Source: Oryza sativa Japonica Group (Eukaryota > Streptophyta > Magnoliopsida > Poales > Poaceae). Taken from it: DNA of 64,000 nucleotides. This document shows positions 1-9,615 of this stretch, piece after piece. Where the stretch lies: positions 27,471,501 to 27,535,500 of the forward strand of contig NC_089042.1 of NCBI RefSeq assembly GCF_034140825.1, read 5' to 3'. The notes under the pieces were generated by a model that saw only the letters and a program-made list of their open reading frames with translations, made no database searches and had not been told where the DNA came from. A program made the translations under genes and the position numbers. Numbering within the stretch: position 1 is the stretch's first letter; each line of letters opens with the position of its first letter.

Positions 1-125
1 GTAGGAAAAATGTACAGCGATCAAAAAAAAAAAAACCCTATATACAAGGCCATACATGCTCAGCTGCTGTTAATTAGGAAGTCACTCTTTTATGTACAAG
101 AGCATGACGCGCGTCTGCTTCAATG

Positions 126-881
126 CTAGTAGCTCCACAGAGACACGTCAGCGATGTCGCTTGAGTCGACGATGGCGTCGTCGTCGTCGTCGGACGATGC
201 GCCGGAAGCCGGCGGCTCCATGAGGAGGCCCTCCGCTAAGCTCGCGTAGTACAGGCTCCAGCCCATGTCGCTCACCACGTCCAGCTCGAACGGTGATGCC
301 TCCTCGTCGGCGTCGGTCGTGCTGCTGCTGCTGGTGACGGCGTCGTCGTCGCTCGCGGCGGACGGCTCGGACGTGGCGGACATGGCGTCCTCGGCGACGA
401 CGTCGATGGCGAGTGGGAACACGGACGATGATGACTCCCGCTGCTCGAAGTCCTCCAGCGCCCGCGCCACGGCGCGCTGGACGTCGGCGGCGCAGCGGAG
501 GGTGGCCGGGGGCGGCACGGCGAGCAGCCAGGCGGAGTCGGCGAAGTTGAGGCACGCGGCGGCGCGGCCGCGGAGCGCGAGCATGGCGGCGTCGTGGGCG
601 CGCGCGGCGGCGTCGGCGGCGTCGAACGTGCCGAGCCAGAGCCTGCACCCGCGGCGGCCCGGCACGCGGACCTCGCACACCCACCGCCCCGCGCGGCCGC
701 GGCGCCGCACGCCGCGGAACACCGGGTGGCGGGTCTCGTGGAACTTGGTGCGCCCCGCGGGGCGCTTGCTGCTGGGCGGCGAGAGGCGGCGGCACGGCTC
801 CGACGACGACGTCGTGGAGGCGGCCTGCAATGCCGGCGGCGGCCACTCGCCGGTGATCTCCTCTAGTTTGCTCGTACACAT
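126..881 (-). CDS. DREB1I: DREB1/CBF-type AP2/ERF transcription factor
   Basis: This encodes a predicted 251-residue intronless nuclear activator of the DREB1/CBF family, which binds DRE/CRT (CCGAC) elements in cold and dehydration genes. Residues 39-53 ([15 protein letters not shown]) are the CBF signature just before the AP2 domain (about 54-112, with FRGVRRR, WVCEV and LWLGTF). DSAWL follows at 115-119 and the protein ends in SLWSY, the LWSY motif of DREB1 proteins. The tail is acidic and serine-rich, as expected of an activation region. The start at 881 (MCTSKLEE) is chosen because DREB1 proteins begin just before this point; an in-frame ATG at 1007 would add 42 unconserved proline/histidine-rich residues. 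The symbol is inferred: DREB1I is the rice DREB1 gene I remember lying nearest HsfB2b, which is also in this window. DREB1J is the main alternative. The family assignment is very secure. Confidence 0.93.
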   Translation of the reverse strand: MCTSKLEEITGEWPPPALQAASTTSSSEPCRRLSPPSSKRPAGRTKFHETRHPVFRGVRRRGRAGRWVCEVRVPGRRGCRLWLGTFDAADAAARAHDAAMLALRGRAAACLNFADSAWLLAVPPPATLRCAADVQRAVARALEDFEQRESSSSVFPLAIDVVAEDAMSATSEPSAASDDDAVTSSSSTTDADEEASPFELDVVSDMGWSLYYASLAEGLLMEPPASGASSDDDDDAIVDSSDIADVSLWSY

Positions 882-2390
882 TGGAATTTGGAGGTGGTGG
901 TGCCGTGGTGATGGTGATGGAGGTGTTTGTGGTGGGAAATGGTGGTTTGGAACGCGAGTATTTGTAAGCGGCTTGTGACGAGACGTGGAAGGTTGTGGGG
1001 GTGGCAATGGTTTTGGTTTGGTTTGGTCCAGTGGGCGAGAGGTGCAGCCGTGGAAGGAAGTCTATCCTGATTGGTGGTCACGGCGTGCACAGGTCGCACT
1101 CGCTCTGGAATGGAATGGGCAACCTTAAACTGAATAAATGTTTCTGCATCCAGAGTTTCACAGAAAATGAAGGTCAACATGCCAGCACAGAACCAAGTGA
1201 GCGTAATAGATTCTCTGTGAGCGCCTGTATTTATACTATGTTTCTAAAGAAAAAACATATCAGCATAATATTTTCATGTGGATCAAGAAAGTGGATGTAA
1301 AATGTTATGGTTGCTTTAGAAGAAAATTAATAAATTAAATAAAAAATAGTTATGATTAGTTTATTAAGAAGAAAAAAAATAATTGAATAAATTAAATAAA
1401 AAAAGTTATGCTTGGTCGAAAGGTGTAAAAATAGTTTTATTCTTTTTTAGTATTGAGGGAGTAAGCAATTCTCGTTGGTCGGCCCATCATCAACTCGTAG
1501 AGTAGCACTCCACTATGACAATCTCGATCGGCGATTAATCAAACAATAAGCCTTAAAACGGAAACAAATATTCTTCTACTACTAGTAGGCTAACTACCTC
1601 ATCCGGATAAACATAGCATTCGTCAGAGCCCAATAGAGGCAAGGACGCCACCACCCGTTTTTGGTCTCGAGCCCAAAACCGGCGTCGTACACGTCCGGCC
1701 GCTGGTATGCGAAAGCCAGCAGATTCTCAATGCTGCAACGAACGTGCAATCAATCCTGCGTGCTACACCGCTGCCAACTTGCGTCCAGAAACCCAACCCT
1801 CGCCATAACCGCCCAACTCGTCGGGGAAAAGGGCAAAAAGCGCAAGGTTTTGTAAGCAAAAAGTTCAGAAAAAAAGTGCAGAAAGCGCATGCAGCGACGA
1901 CCACCAGGGCGACTGACGTGCGGAGTTTATCCATGTAGGACTAGTAGCTCCATTTCCATCCACACAAACACTACACACAAACAACACTCCTCCGCTAGCT
2001 GCTGTTGTAAAGAAAGACCATTTGGCCATGTGTAGCAGCTAGAGCATCAATCCTTTCATCAGTGATCCGTTGAATTGTTGAGCCGTTCCTGTCCGTGTAT
2101 ATTTGTTTAATTAGTTCGATGGATTTTGTGGATATCGTGCGGTGCTACAGGTTTTCTTTTGCTGATTAAGCATGTTCAGTGTAGCAATGTGGCATGCAGT
2201 ACTCTTGCCATGGATATATATTATTGCTTAAGAAAGATATCATATAATCCTAAAAATTTCAAAGATTGATGCTACTAAAACTAATGTAAGTATATATTGG
2301 GATGAAATAGTACATCTGCTCTCTTCATCTGCTTGCCACTAAAACACAGACTCAAAATAATCTACAACAAGGTGAGATTCTAAATTACTA
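882..2390. other. Intergenic: upstream side of the DREB1 gene
   Basis: No gene could be supported. The first few hundred bases are the presumed DREB1 promoter and leader. An AT-rich stretch at about 1320-1460 contains two loosely repeated units of about 60 bp and ends in GAGGGAGTA, which looks like a worn Stowaway end. A minus-strand open frame at 1623-1934 starts with a signal-peptide-like segment but has no family I recognise. Confidence 0.5.
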
Positions 2391-2625
2391 CTCCCTCCGT
2401 TTCAAAATGTTTGACACCGTTGACTTTTTAGCACGTGTTTGACCATTCGTCTTATTTAAAAAATTTTATAAAATATGTAAAACTATATGTGTACATGAAA
2501 GTATATTTAACAATGAATCAAATGATATGAAAAGAATAAATAATTACTTAAATTTTTTGAATAAGACGAATGGTCAAACACGTGCTAAAAAGTCAACGGT
2601 GTCAAATATTTTGAAACGGAGGGAG
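2391..2625. mobile_element. Stowaway-type MITE abutting the F-box stop codon
   Basis: A 235-bp inverted-repeat element begins CTCCCTCCGTTTC and ends GAAACGGAGGGAG. Its arms are more than 60 bp long and it is flanked by a TA duplication (2389-2390 and 2626-2627), the hallmark of Stowaway (Tc1/mariner) MITEs. A sister copy of the same subfamily lies at 13894-14129. The right-hand TA touches the stop codon of the neighbouring F-box frame. Confidence 0.92.
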
Positions 2626-2640
2626 TACTAGCTATTTACA

Positions 2641-2642
2641 GG

Positions 2643-2684
<42 letters not shown>
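2641..2684. repeat. (GA)n microsatellite inside the F-box C-terminus
   Basis: A GA/AG run of about 40 bases is read on the minus strand as an alternating Leu-Ser stretch. It replaces the usual short end of this F-box family after the YTPCW motif. Confidence 0.9.
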
Positions 2685-2685
<1 letters not shown>

Positions 2686-3351
2686 CTCTCTAATCCAATC
2701 CAGCAAGGCGTGTACACAAAAGACGTTTGTATCAACGCCTGGTGATAAGTGAGATCATAGAATTTTGGGCACAAGTTACCCAGGTCTTGGATCTCTGAGT
2801 TGTTCAGATTATAGGCAAATCCCCTTCTGAAAGTTTCACCGAGGAACACAACCTCTTCATCAAAAGGATGGAATCCTAAGAAAGTAACATGTTTGGCATG
2901 GCGGTTGCTCTCATGATGATCATCATCGTCATCATAAGAGTCCCTCTGCCATTCCCAATTAAACATCCATGATACATCGTCAGCATCAGCGTGAAAATCT
3001 CCTTGATAGTTAGCACCATGTAAGATCCATGATTCGCCACTCTGTTCTTCGTAGGTGGTGCGACGAGGTAGCAAGGATGCAATTCAGCTACGATGCTTCA
3101 ACACCCACTTCATCTGACCATGCGATTCACTAAGGAACAACACCATAAGATGGTCGAAACTAACGCGTGCACAATGTACCCCCTTTTCTGATTTCCCAAG
3201 ATAAAGGTCTGGATGTTTCTCCCTATATCTCAGCGACATGCTAGGCTCCGATTGAATCACACGGTAAGTCCCGTTTGATAGTGATATCCTATGGAAAAAA
3301 AAAGGCCAGGATAACATACATTAGTAAATTATGCATATATATATATATGTG

Positions 3352-3470
3352 AATGAGATTTGCTCTGGTTCATCAAAAAGTACCTCGAGATACAGATCCA
3401 ACGATCGGAAATGATTTGATACCGTGAGGTACCGGTACCTCGATGTACTTTTTGCTAGACCGGAGCAAAT
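3352..3470. mobile_element. Small MITE within the F-box intron
   Basis: About 117 bp are bounded by inverted ends (GATTTGCTCTGGTTCATC against the complement of the right end, GATTTGCTCCGGTCTAGC), continuing into matched AAAAAGTACNTCGA segments. It fills much of the 274-bp intron. I did not find a convincing target duplication, so the superfamily is unassigned. Confidence 0.65.
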
Positions 3471-4477
3471 CACTATGTGAATTGTACAACAACAACGAAC
3501 AACAATAACCAAAGTAAATAAAGATAGCCAAGAATTGAAGTTATAGATATATAGATAGTTACCTGATAGTGAAATTGTTAGCCTGAAAATTCACATAGAG
3601 CGCTCCTTTGCAATAGACACAACACTGCTGTTGTTTGACGCGATAGTAGCCGCCGAAACTCAAGTCTGCCTTTTGTACGTAGGCCGGGGGCCTTCCCGAA
3701 CGAAGGACCTATCCTCCCATTGATCGCCGCCCGTCCTAGACGAGAAAGCACGCAGGACGAACGGCGACGGCGGCCATTCTCGTGGCCTGCGTAATTCGGA
3801 GCGGAGCCGCGGAATCACCAACACCTCGAAGTGAGGCGATACGGCGGGATCGAACACGAGGCAGATGGTGGGGGAGAAGAGCTTGTGCGGGTAGCACGGA
3901 TGCGGCGGTGGATAGCCCGGCAATGGCGCCCACTGCCTCGTGTCCGGGTTAACCACGTGCTGGACGTCGTCGTCGACCAAGAAGAGGCCGTTGCAGTGGT
4001 CGCTGACTCGGAAATCGAAGCGGTTGAAGATGCCTCTGCTCGTGTTGCGGATGTCGTCGAGGTCGTCGGCGATGGTCGCCGCGGCATTGGGGCGGCAGAG
4101 GAAGCGCGAGCCCAGGGAGAGGGGGTTGACGACGATGCCGGCGACGGAGAGGGGGAGGAGGTCCGCGCGCAGGAGGCGGTTGGCGTCGACGGCGGCGCGC
4201 CATGCGCTGCAGACGACGCGCGACGCGGCGAGGCTGATCGGCGGGAGGCGGCGGAGGACTTCCAGCAACAGGTCGTCCGGCAGGTCCTCCATCAACGTCG
4301 CCGTACGTGTTCCGCCGGCCTCTTCCTTTCCTTGCTTCAGCTTCTTCTACTTATTAATCCTTCGTCACTATCGATCGGAAACTCTTGCTCGTTGGGCCGG
4401 GTTGGAGTCCGGACCGGATTCGGACACGAACTTGCGGGCCCATAAAAAATGCGGCCCATTTGCCGGTAAGGAAAAGT

Positions 4478-4943
4478 GAATTTTTTATTAAAATATTTAC
4501 ATAAATAAAAAATTTACAAAACTAGTCGCCTATCGCTCCCAAAGAGCGATTTTGCCGACGTGGCATACAGCCATTGAACCTCCTATAACGGCCAGCCACC
4601 AAAAGAGCCAAAAATGTGCAGGCGGTCTCCTTACCGCCCTTTAGGAGGATGATTTTTTCCAATGCGAGGGGCCACTTGCTTAAAGGATGGTAGGGGGTGG
4701 TATTTTTGCAGGCAGTCGCATAGTAAAAAAATCGTCCTCGAGAGCGGAAGGGGGCCGCCTGCAGAATTTCGGCGTCCTCAGTGGCCAACCGTTATGGAAG
4801 GGCCCACAGCCATCTGCCAAGCCAATAAAATCGCCTTTTAGGAGGGTGACTTTTATAGAGGGCTATGGGTGACTAGTTTTGTAAATTTTTCAAATAGAAA
4901 ATTATTTTTTAAATATTTTATAATAAATAAAATTAAAAAAATC
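4478..4943. mobile_element. MULE-type foldback element between divergent genes
   Basis: This is a 466-bp element whose two halves are long imperfect inverted repeats. Both contain the ACAAAACTAGTC segment and the CCGCCTGCA segment in opposite orientation. It is flanked by a perfect 10-bp direct repeat AAGGAAAAGT at 4468-4477 and 4944-4953. A target duplication of 9-11 bp with long TIRs is typical of Mutator-like elements. It lies in the short interval between the divergently transcribed F-box and TraB genes. Confidence 0.85.
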
Positions 4944-5096
4944 AAGGAAAAGTAGGGATAAAAAAATCTTTAGTTGCGAGAGGCAGCGAGCCCATCTACG
5001 TCATCCACAACGTTGTATGACCCCGCGGCTCGCCACCGCCGTGTCGCGTCGCGTCGCGCTCTCATATCCTCCTCCTCTCGCCGCGCCGCGCCAGGG

Positions 5097-6861
5097 ATGG
5101 CAGCGGGGCCCACCCCATCCACGGCGGCGTCGTTCCGGCCGCCGCTGCCGCCGCCGCCGCCGTGCTTCGACTACAGGGAGGCCATGCTGGGGCACACGCG
5201 GGCGGCCGCGGTGACCGCCGCGGACCCGGCGCTCGCCGCGCTGGTCGAGTCAGGCGCACTGGTGCGCGTTCCCCGGCGGCGGTTCGGGCCCGTCCCGGCG
5301 TGGCGGCCGCCGGAGTTCGTGGAGCCAGAGGACGTCTGGATCCTCGGGACGTCCCACCTCTCCGAGGAGTCCGTCGCCGACGTCGAGCGGGTGCTCCGCG
5401 CCGTCCGCCCGGACAACGTCGTCGTCGAGCTCTGCCGGAGCAGGCAAGATCGTCGTTAGCTAGGCCTGCTCAGTCAGACATGGCCGTGAAATCTCTTCTT
5501 GAGCTAATTGCTGCCATTGCAGAGCCTTCACTGCAGAGCTGGAATCATGTACGTGACCACCGATTCTTCTGCCGGCGAGCCGCTCCTCAAATCCAACATG
5601 TTCTCTCTCGGTGGCTCCAAGTTCTTCGGAGCCGTCAACCGGAGCATCAATCTGGGTAATTGAAATTCTTTTTCACTCTACAATGATATAATCCTACTGC
5701 CAATCAGCCAGAAGATGGTAATTCTTTTCTGCTTGGGACGATGCTTGCAGGTGGGCAGACTGCACTTGCTCTGCGTCTGCTTCTTGCCGTTTTCTCCTCA
5801 AAGATCTCTTCTGGTGCAAACCGGCCCTTCGGAGAAGAGGTGTAATTAAATTATTCCTGTCATTAGTTTTCATTTTTTTTCTGATGATTTAATTCAACTC
5901 TTGAAAACAATTCCTCTTTTACTCCATCATTTGCTAGTTCCGAGCGGCTAGGAAGGTGTCTGAAGATCTTGGCGCTCAGCTCGTTCTTGGGGATCGTCCA
6001 ATTGAAATAACTGTATATATACAACTACTACTATATATCTGCGAACTCTTTTCCGATTTGCAGTTGCGCAAAATATAAATGATAAGTTTTCTGAAGCTCA
6101 TGCCAAGTTGTTGTTGCAGCTTGAACGAGCTTGGAAATCCCTTAGCTGGGATGAGAAGACTAAATTGGTAGTTTCATTGTTCCGTGGAATTACCTCTACA
6201 ACTGACACAAGTGTAAGTTCTAAATACTCCTAGAAGTATCTCTCTGTTCTCAGCAGTGTTGCATTTTTACACGAGTGTAATTTCCTCTAAATCATTTCAT
6301 TGCAAAACATAATTTTCGCGTTATTTACGTCGATATCCTTGTTTGAGTGGTAATGCAGCAGGATGAGAAAGCTGCAGGTAGCCCCTACGAGTTGTATGAG
6401 AAACTGAGCATCTCATATCCCTCACTACTGCAACCTCTGATACATGAGCGTGACATGGTATATTCCTCGGTAACTTGTCTGAATTTTACAACCTGCAGAA
6501 AGATCACTCATACGCAGAAAGTTAATTAGTTACGTATCTTGCTTCCAAGTGCATGGTCTCTGAATTGAACAATCTATCTGAAGCTAATTTGTCGTCTGTT
6601 TTACAGTTCCTTGCATGGTCTCTGAAGAGGAGCAAAGCTGTAAACAAGAGCAAAACTGTCGTTGGGATCATTGGAAAGGGACATATGAATGGTGTGGTGT
6701 ATGCACTGATTTCTGATCAAGGAGACTTGAGATTCCGTGATCTTGTTGGTAGAGCATCATCTGATACCTGGGCAAGCTCACTCATCAAAGGGCTGGTTAG
6801 GGACACAATAATAGGGATTGTACTTTGGGGGTTGTATGAACAGCTGCATGCTGTCTTCTAA
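5097..6861 (+). CDS. TraB-family protein (TRABD-like)
   Basis: Seven exons are read as join(5097-5443, 5537-5655, 5751-5839, 5938-6012, 6120-6212, 6359-6457, 6607-6861), giving 358 residues. The TraB/PrgY-type signature is present: WILGTSHLS at about 81-89, NVVVELCRSR at 107-116 spanning the first junction, and GKGHMNGV near 297. A hydrophobic C-terminal segment (TIIGIVLWGLYEQ) could be a membrane anchor. Plant TraB proteins are poorly characterised; animal and bacterial relatives are linked to mitochondria or pheromone shutdown, and I infer no more. The first intron needs a GC donor (CAG/GCAAGA) with a normal AG acceptor; all other introns are GT-AG and keep the frame. An in-frame ATG at 4974 would add 41 Arg/Ser-rich residues, which could be an organelle-targeting extension. 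The gene is divergent from the F-box gene. Confidence 0.9.
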
Positions 6862-7185
6862 GTATAAATGCAGCTCTAACACAACATGGCATGATTTTAT
6901 CTTGACAAGCTAATTGCTTGCAGTCACATTATTCAATGTTAATATAGGAGTATCACATAATTAAAACATTAGTACTAGCATAATACTGAACATTAAATCT
7001 GAAGCTCTATTTGAGAGATTTAGAATCCGTTCGAACTTATTACTGTCTGCTTTCAAAATAAAAGAACAAAACGACAATGCGGCATTGACATCAAACTCAT
7101 AGCTCTCCACTGTTAGCAGACAATAATTAACACTAAACTTAACAAATAAAGTATAACTGCGACGAATAGGAGGACCCATGTATAT
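6862..7185. other. TraB 3' flank and duplicated 3' segment of an 8-Cys gene
   Basis: This holds the 3' side of the TraB gene and, from about 7035, a segment matching 8445-8570 (both contain GTCTGCTTTCAAAATA and GACATCAAACTCATAGCT). In the intact downstream copy that segment lies just past the stop codon, so here it marks the 3' end of the duplicated relic gene. No coding function is seen. Confidence 0.6.
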
Positions 7186-7375
7186 GGTTTTTCATCGGTA
7201 ACATAACCCACAAGTAGAAACGACGGGCAGAGACACTGAGCACCACCGAGCTTCCATGGCGTCACAGCACTGATCAACGCCGTCCATCCTCCCTGAACCG
7301 CACTAGGTGCCAATTAATCTCAGTCGACAGCTTGGCAACGTCGCACGAAGCGGTCGAGACTGTTACAAGTAGGAA
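7186..7375 (-). pseudogene. Relic copy of the secreted 8-cysteine protein gene
   Basis: This short stretch is similar to part of the coding region of the intact gene at 8599-9176. Shared blocks include the segment encoding GGTQCICR (here GGAQCLCP) and AGGTGCCAAT followed by CGACAGCTTGGC, the region encoding KLSAEIGTYC in the intact copy. The frame is not maintained, the paired-cysteine region is scrambled and the signal peptide is lost. Its 3' flank (about 7035-7140) and 5' flank (7430-7640) also match the flanks of the intact gene, so the whole gene was duplicated in tandem and this copy decayed. Confidence 0.75.
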
Positions 7376-7429
7376 CTCAAGAATGTAGAAGAATGATAAT
7401 TGTATTCAATCAGTAGCTATGATGAGTAG

Positions 7430-7716
7430 GGGCCGGCGTCTTGTTCTCCGACCCCAGCGCTCCGTCAGATCAGGGCAAGAAGCACAAAGTTGGGCCTCCA
7501 TTTGGCCCATCAACAAATCGACCGAACCAACAAATGGGTCGTATTGGGCTTACTGCGTAGTAGGAGCGCAATATGACGGCCTGTCTCGGTCTGATCTTTC
7601 ATCACTTCTACCCATTTCTTTACCTGAAGAACATCACGGCTGATTAAAAAGAAGAAGAAGAAGAAGAAGAAGAAGAAGAAGAACATCACCGCTAATCCTA
7701 AGTGCTAGAGCTGTTT
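7430..7716. repeat. Duplicated 5' segment of the 8-Cys tandem pair
   Basis: The sequence parallels 11125-11345 in order. Shared words include GTTGGGCCTCC, TTTGGCCCATCAACAAA, GGGTCGTATTGGGCTTACTG, ATTTCTTTACCTGAAGAAC and CCTAAGTGCTA. A (GAA)n run at 7648-7683 is unique to this copy and sits between two short copies of GAACATCAC. Confidence 0.75.
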
Positions 7717-7920
7717 TTTTTTAAGATAATGGAAGCTTTATTTACATCAAGATGATATAATCAAACTGAGTCACCCCCGGCCTCTGCATAAAATACACAC
7801 AGCTAAAAAAGAAACAACTAGAACATCTCTCAAGCACAAAAGTTTAACAGAAACATATATTTTAGTTACTATCAATCCATAGATTAAACCGCTACCCATG
7901 TTTCTGGGTAAATCCGTAGA
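7717..7920 (-). mobile_element. 3' fragment of a LINE-like retroposon
   Basis: About 204 bp end in an A-tail on the minus strand (poly-T at 7714-7722 on the plus strand), preceded by AATAAAGCTTCCATTATC, a grass LINE-like 3' end. It is flanked by a perfect 12-bp duplication CTAGAGCTGTTT at 7705-7716 and 7921-7932, as expected of target-primed reverse transcription. It is a 5'-truncated insertion into the duplicated segment, so it came after the duplication or hit only this copy. Confidence 0.75.
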
Positions 7921-8148
7921 CTAGAGCTGTTTGATCGGATCTGTTAAATTACAGTTGTGGTGTAAGGGCCACATGCATTAAATGGTGACCGAATTTATGA
8001 AAATTCTGTGAGCCATCAAACTAGTAGCACTTTCAAGATTCAGCACGGGACACCTGAACCTAAGACATGGGGCTGATGGCCATGCAATTAGAAAACAAAT
8101 CAACATCACACACAAACATACACACTGCATGCTGGTACTAGACTACTA

Positions 8149-8386
8149 CTCCCTCCGTCTCATAATATAAGAATTTTGAGTTTTTTCTTACAACGTTTAA
8201 CCATTTGTCTTATTTAATTTTTTTTTGAAATTATTATTTATTTTATTTGTGATTTGCTTTATTATCCGCAATACTTTAAGCACAACTTTTTATTTTTTAT
8301 ATTTGCAAAAAAAATTTGAATATAAGACGAGTGGTCAAACGTTGCAAGAAAAACTCAAAATCCCTTATATTGTGGGACGGAGGGAG
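8149..8386. mobile_element. Stowaway MITE with miRNA-like arms
   Basis: A 238-bp inverted repeat starts CTCCCTCCGTCTCATAATAT and ends with the complementary GTGGGACGGAGGGAG, flanked by TA. The internal arms carry GACGAGTGGTCAAACGTTGC, close to MITE-derived rice small RNAs of the miR812 type as I remember them. Confidence 0.92.
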
Positions 8387-8598
8387 TAGTTGATCTCTTT
8401 CGGCATAATAATCTTTTTATCTCTCAAATAGAGCGTCAGGGAACTTACAGTCTGCTTTCAAAATATAATAACAAAACGATGTAATGCACTGCAATATGAC
8501 ATCAAACTCATAGCTTCTCTACTATATATATTATTAGCCGGCAATAACACTAAATTAACTTAACAAATACCCCAACGAACACTCGCTATATATATGTA

Positions 8599-9176
8599 TC
8601 AAGTACTAGCTAGCATTTTATTGACGATAATGGCCGGCCTCATGGCGGAGAAGATGACTCCGACGTTGGTGGTGTCTGCACCGCTGATCTTGCCTGGACC
8701 TGGAAGTGTGCCTACCATCTCAGGAGCTGATCAAGTGAATTAATCAGACAGATCAGAAAAGGAAGAAACAACAAAAGTTAATTAGAGACTGATCGATTCG
8801 AGATGGAGACGCAATTAATGCTTAATTACTTACCAGCTGAGCAAGCGGAGTCGGCAAGATGAGGTAGGCTGGGCTGCAGACCACCACAATCAATGTACTT
8901 ATGCAACAACTCTCTGAAAGTGATCCCGGTCTTTCTCACCGCATCCTCCATCCAGACGCGGCAGATGCACTGAGTGCCACCGCCATCGTGCCCATCCGCG
9001 GCGTCGATGATGCTGTCGCAGCACCGGCCGGGGTACATCCTCCCTTGGTCGAATTCGCAGTAGGTGCCAATCTCGGCCGACAGCTTGGCGACGTCGCAGG
9101 TTTCGGTGTCGAGTTCCTCCTCCGCGTTGCCAAAACCCAGGAGGAGGAGGAAGAAGAAGACGAGCTTGATCTCCAT
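8599..9176 (-). CDS. Secreted 8-cysteine (LTP/inhibitor-like) protein
   Basis: This is a small secreted protein from two exons (9176-8834 and 8726-8599), about 156 residues. Residues 1-18 (MEIKLVFFFLLLLGFGNA) form a signal peptide. The mature part has the order C..C..CC..CXC..C..C (TETC, GTYC, GRCC, TQCICR, YIDC, DSAC), the disulphide framework of the lipid-transfer/bifunctional-inhibitor fold. The spacing is long between CXC and the seventh cysteine (24 residues), so it is not a classical nsLTP. A strong donor (CAGCTG/GTAAGT) at 8834 makes splicing to 8726 likely; the alternative is read-through with a stop two codons later. The second exon adds an unrecognised tail (PEMVGTLPGPGKISGADTTN). 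Its function is unknown. A decayed tandem copy lies at 7186-7375. Confidence 0.75.
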
Positions 9177-9249
9177 CGGCTTAGCTTAAGGCAGGCAGAG
9201 GTTACAGGAGTGTATATGGTTTAGGGGTGATTATTAATTAGAGCGCTTA

Positions 9250-9610
9250 AGCCTTTAAATAGCTACGAGTATTTGGTTTGTCGTCTGGATCGAGATCGAT
9301 GTACCTGCCAAACGCATGACTAAACTACTTATTTAGTCCATTTGTTAACAGGGTCTGATCCATCTCTCCCGCTAGCCGGCGATCGCTCAACAGAGCGTGT
9401 GCAGTAGCGCATGCATGCAGCCGGTGGCCATCTGGCTGATGTTCGTCTCGCAGCTTTTCTTATGAAAGTTAAAAGTATGTTATAATGCAATGTTAGTTAG
9501 CAAATTAAAGTATGTTTGTAATTATATTTGAACTTAATGTTTGTGAATTAATATATCATATCATTATTATTTTCCAATTTTACAGTTGAGTTGATACCTA
9601 GTATAAAATA
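9250..9610. other. Upstream side of the 8-Cys gene, no feature seen
   Basis: This is AT-rich sequence 5' of the 8-cysteine gene. CCTTTAAATAGC at about 9250 (minus GCTATTTAAAGG) is a plausible TATA region. No open frame or repeat could be supported in the rest. Confidence 0.4.
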
Positions 9611-9615
9611 AGAGG

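Larger units (their letters stand above)
2628..4295 (-). pseudogene. F-box gene with two disabling lesions
   Basis: This is a two-exon F-box gene (exons 4295-3563 and 3288-2628) of the large grass family of SCF ubiquitin-ligase substrate receptors. The F-box lies at about residues 3-45 (LPDDLLLEVLRRLPPISLAA). Exon 1 then carries VVNPDTRQWAPLPG and QWEDRSFVREG motifs. The 274-bp intron has canonical GT/AG ends and joins ..FTI to R/ISLSNGTYRV. Exon 2 continues with DLYLGKSEKGV, WVLKH, FLGFHPF, IQDLGNL and YTPCW, so the whole family architecture is present. Two lesions interrupt it. A frameshift sits at the run of five G at 3686-3690: upstream the frame reads ..REGP, and the natural continuation AYVQKADLSFGGYY is in another frame. 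An in-frame TGA lies at 3084-3086 after WVLKHRS. As read, only a product of about 211 residues could be made. A recent pseudogene or a strain-specific null allele is likely; assembly error could explain one lesion but hardly both. Confidence 0.8.

Noticed and set aside
148-978. Long open frames on both strands across the DREB1 gene
   Set aside because: They are GC-rich shadows of the real frame; only the minus frame with the AP2 domain and CBF signatures makes biological sense.
3815-4479. Plus-strand and alternative-frame ORFs over the F-box exon
   Set aside because: Antisense or frame shadows of a recognisable F-box coding exon.
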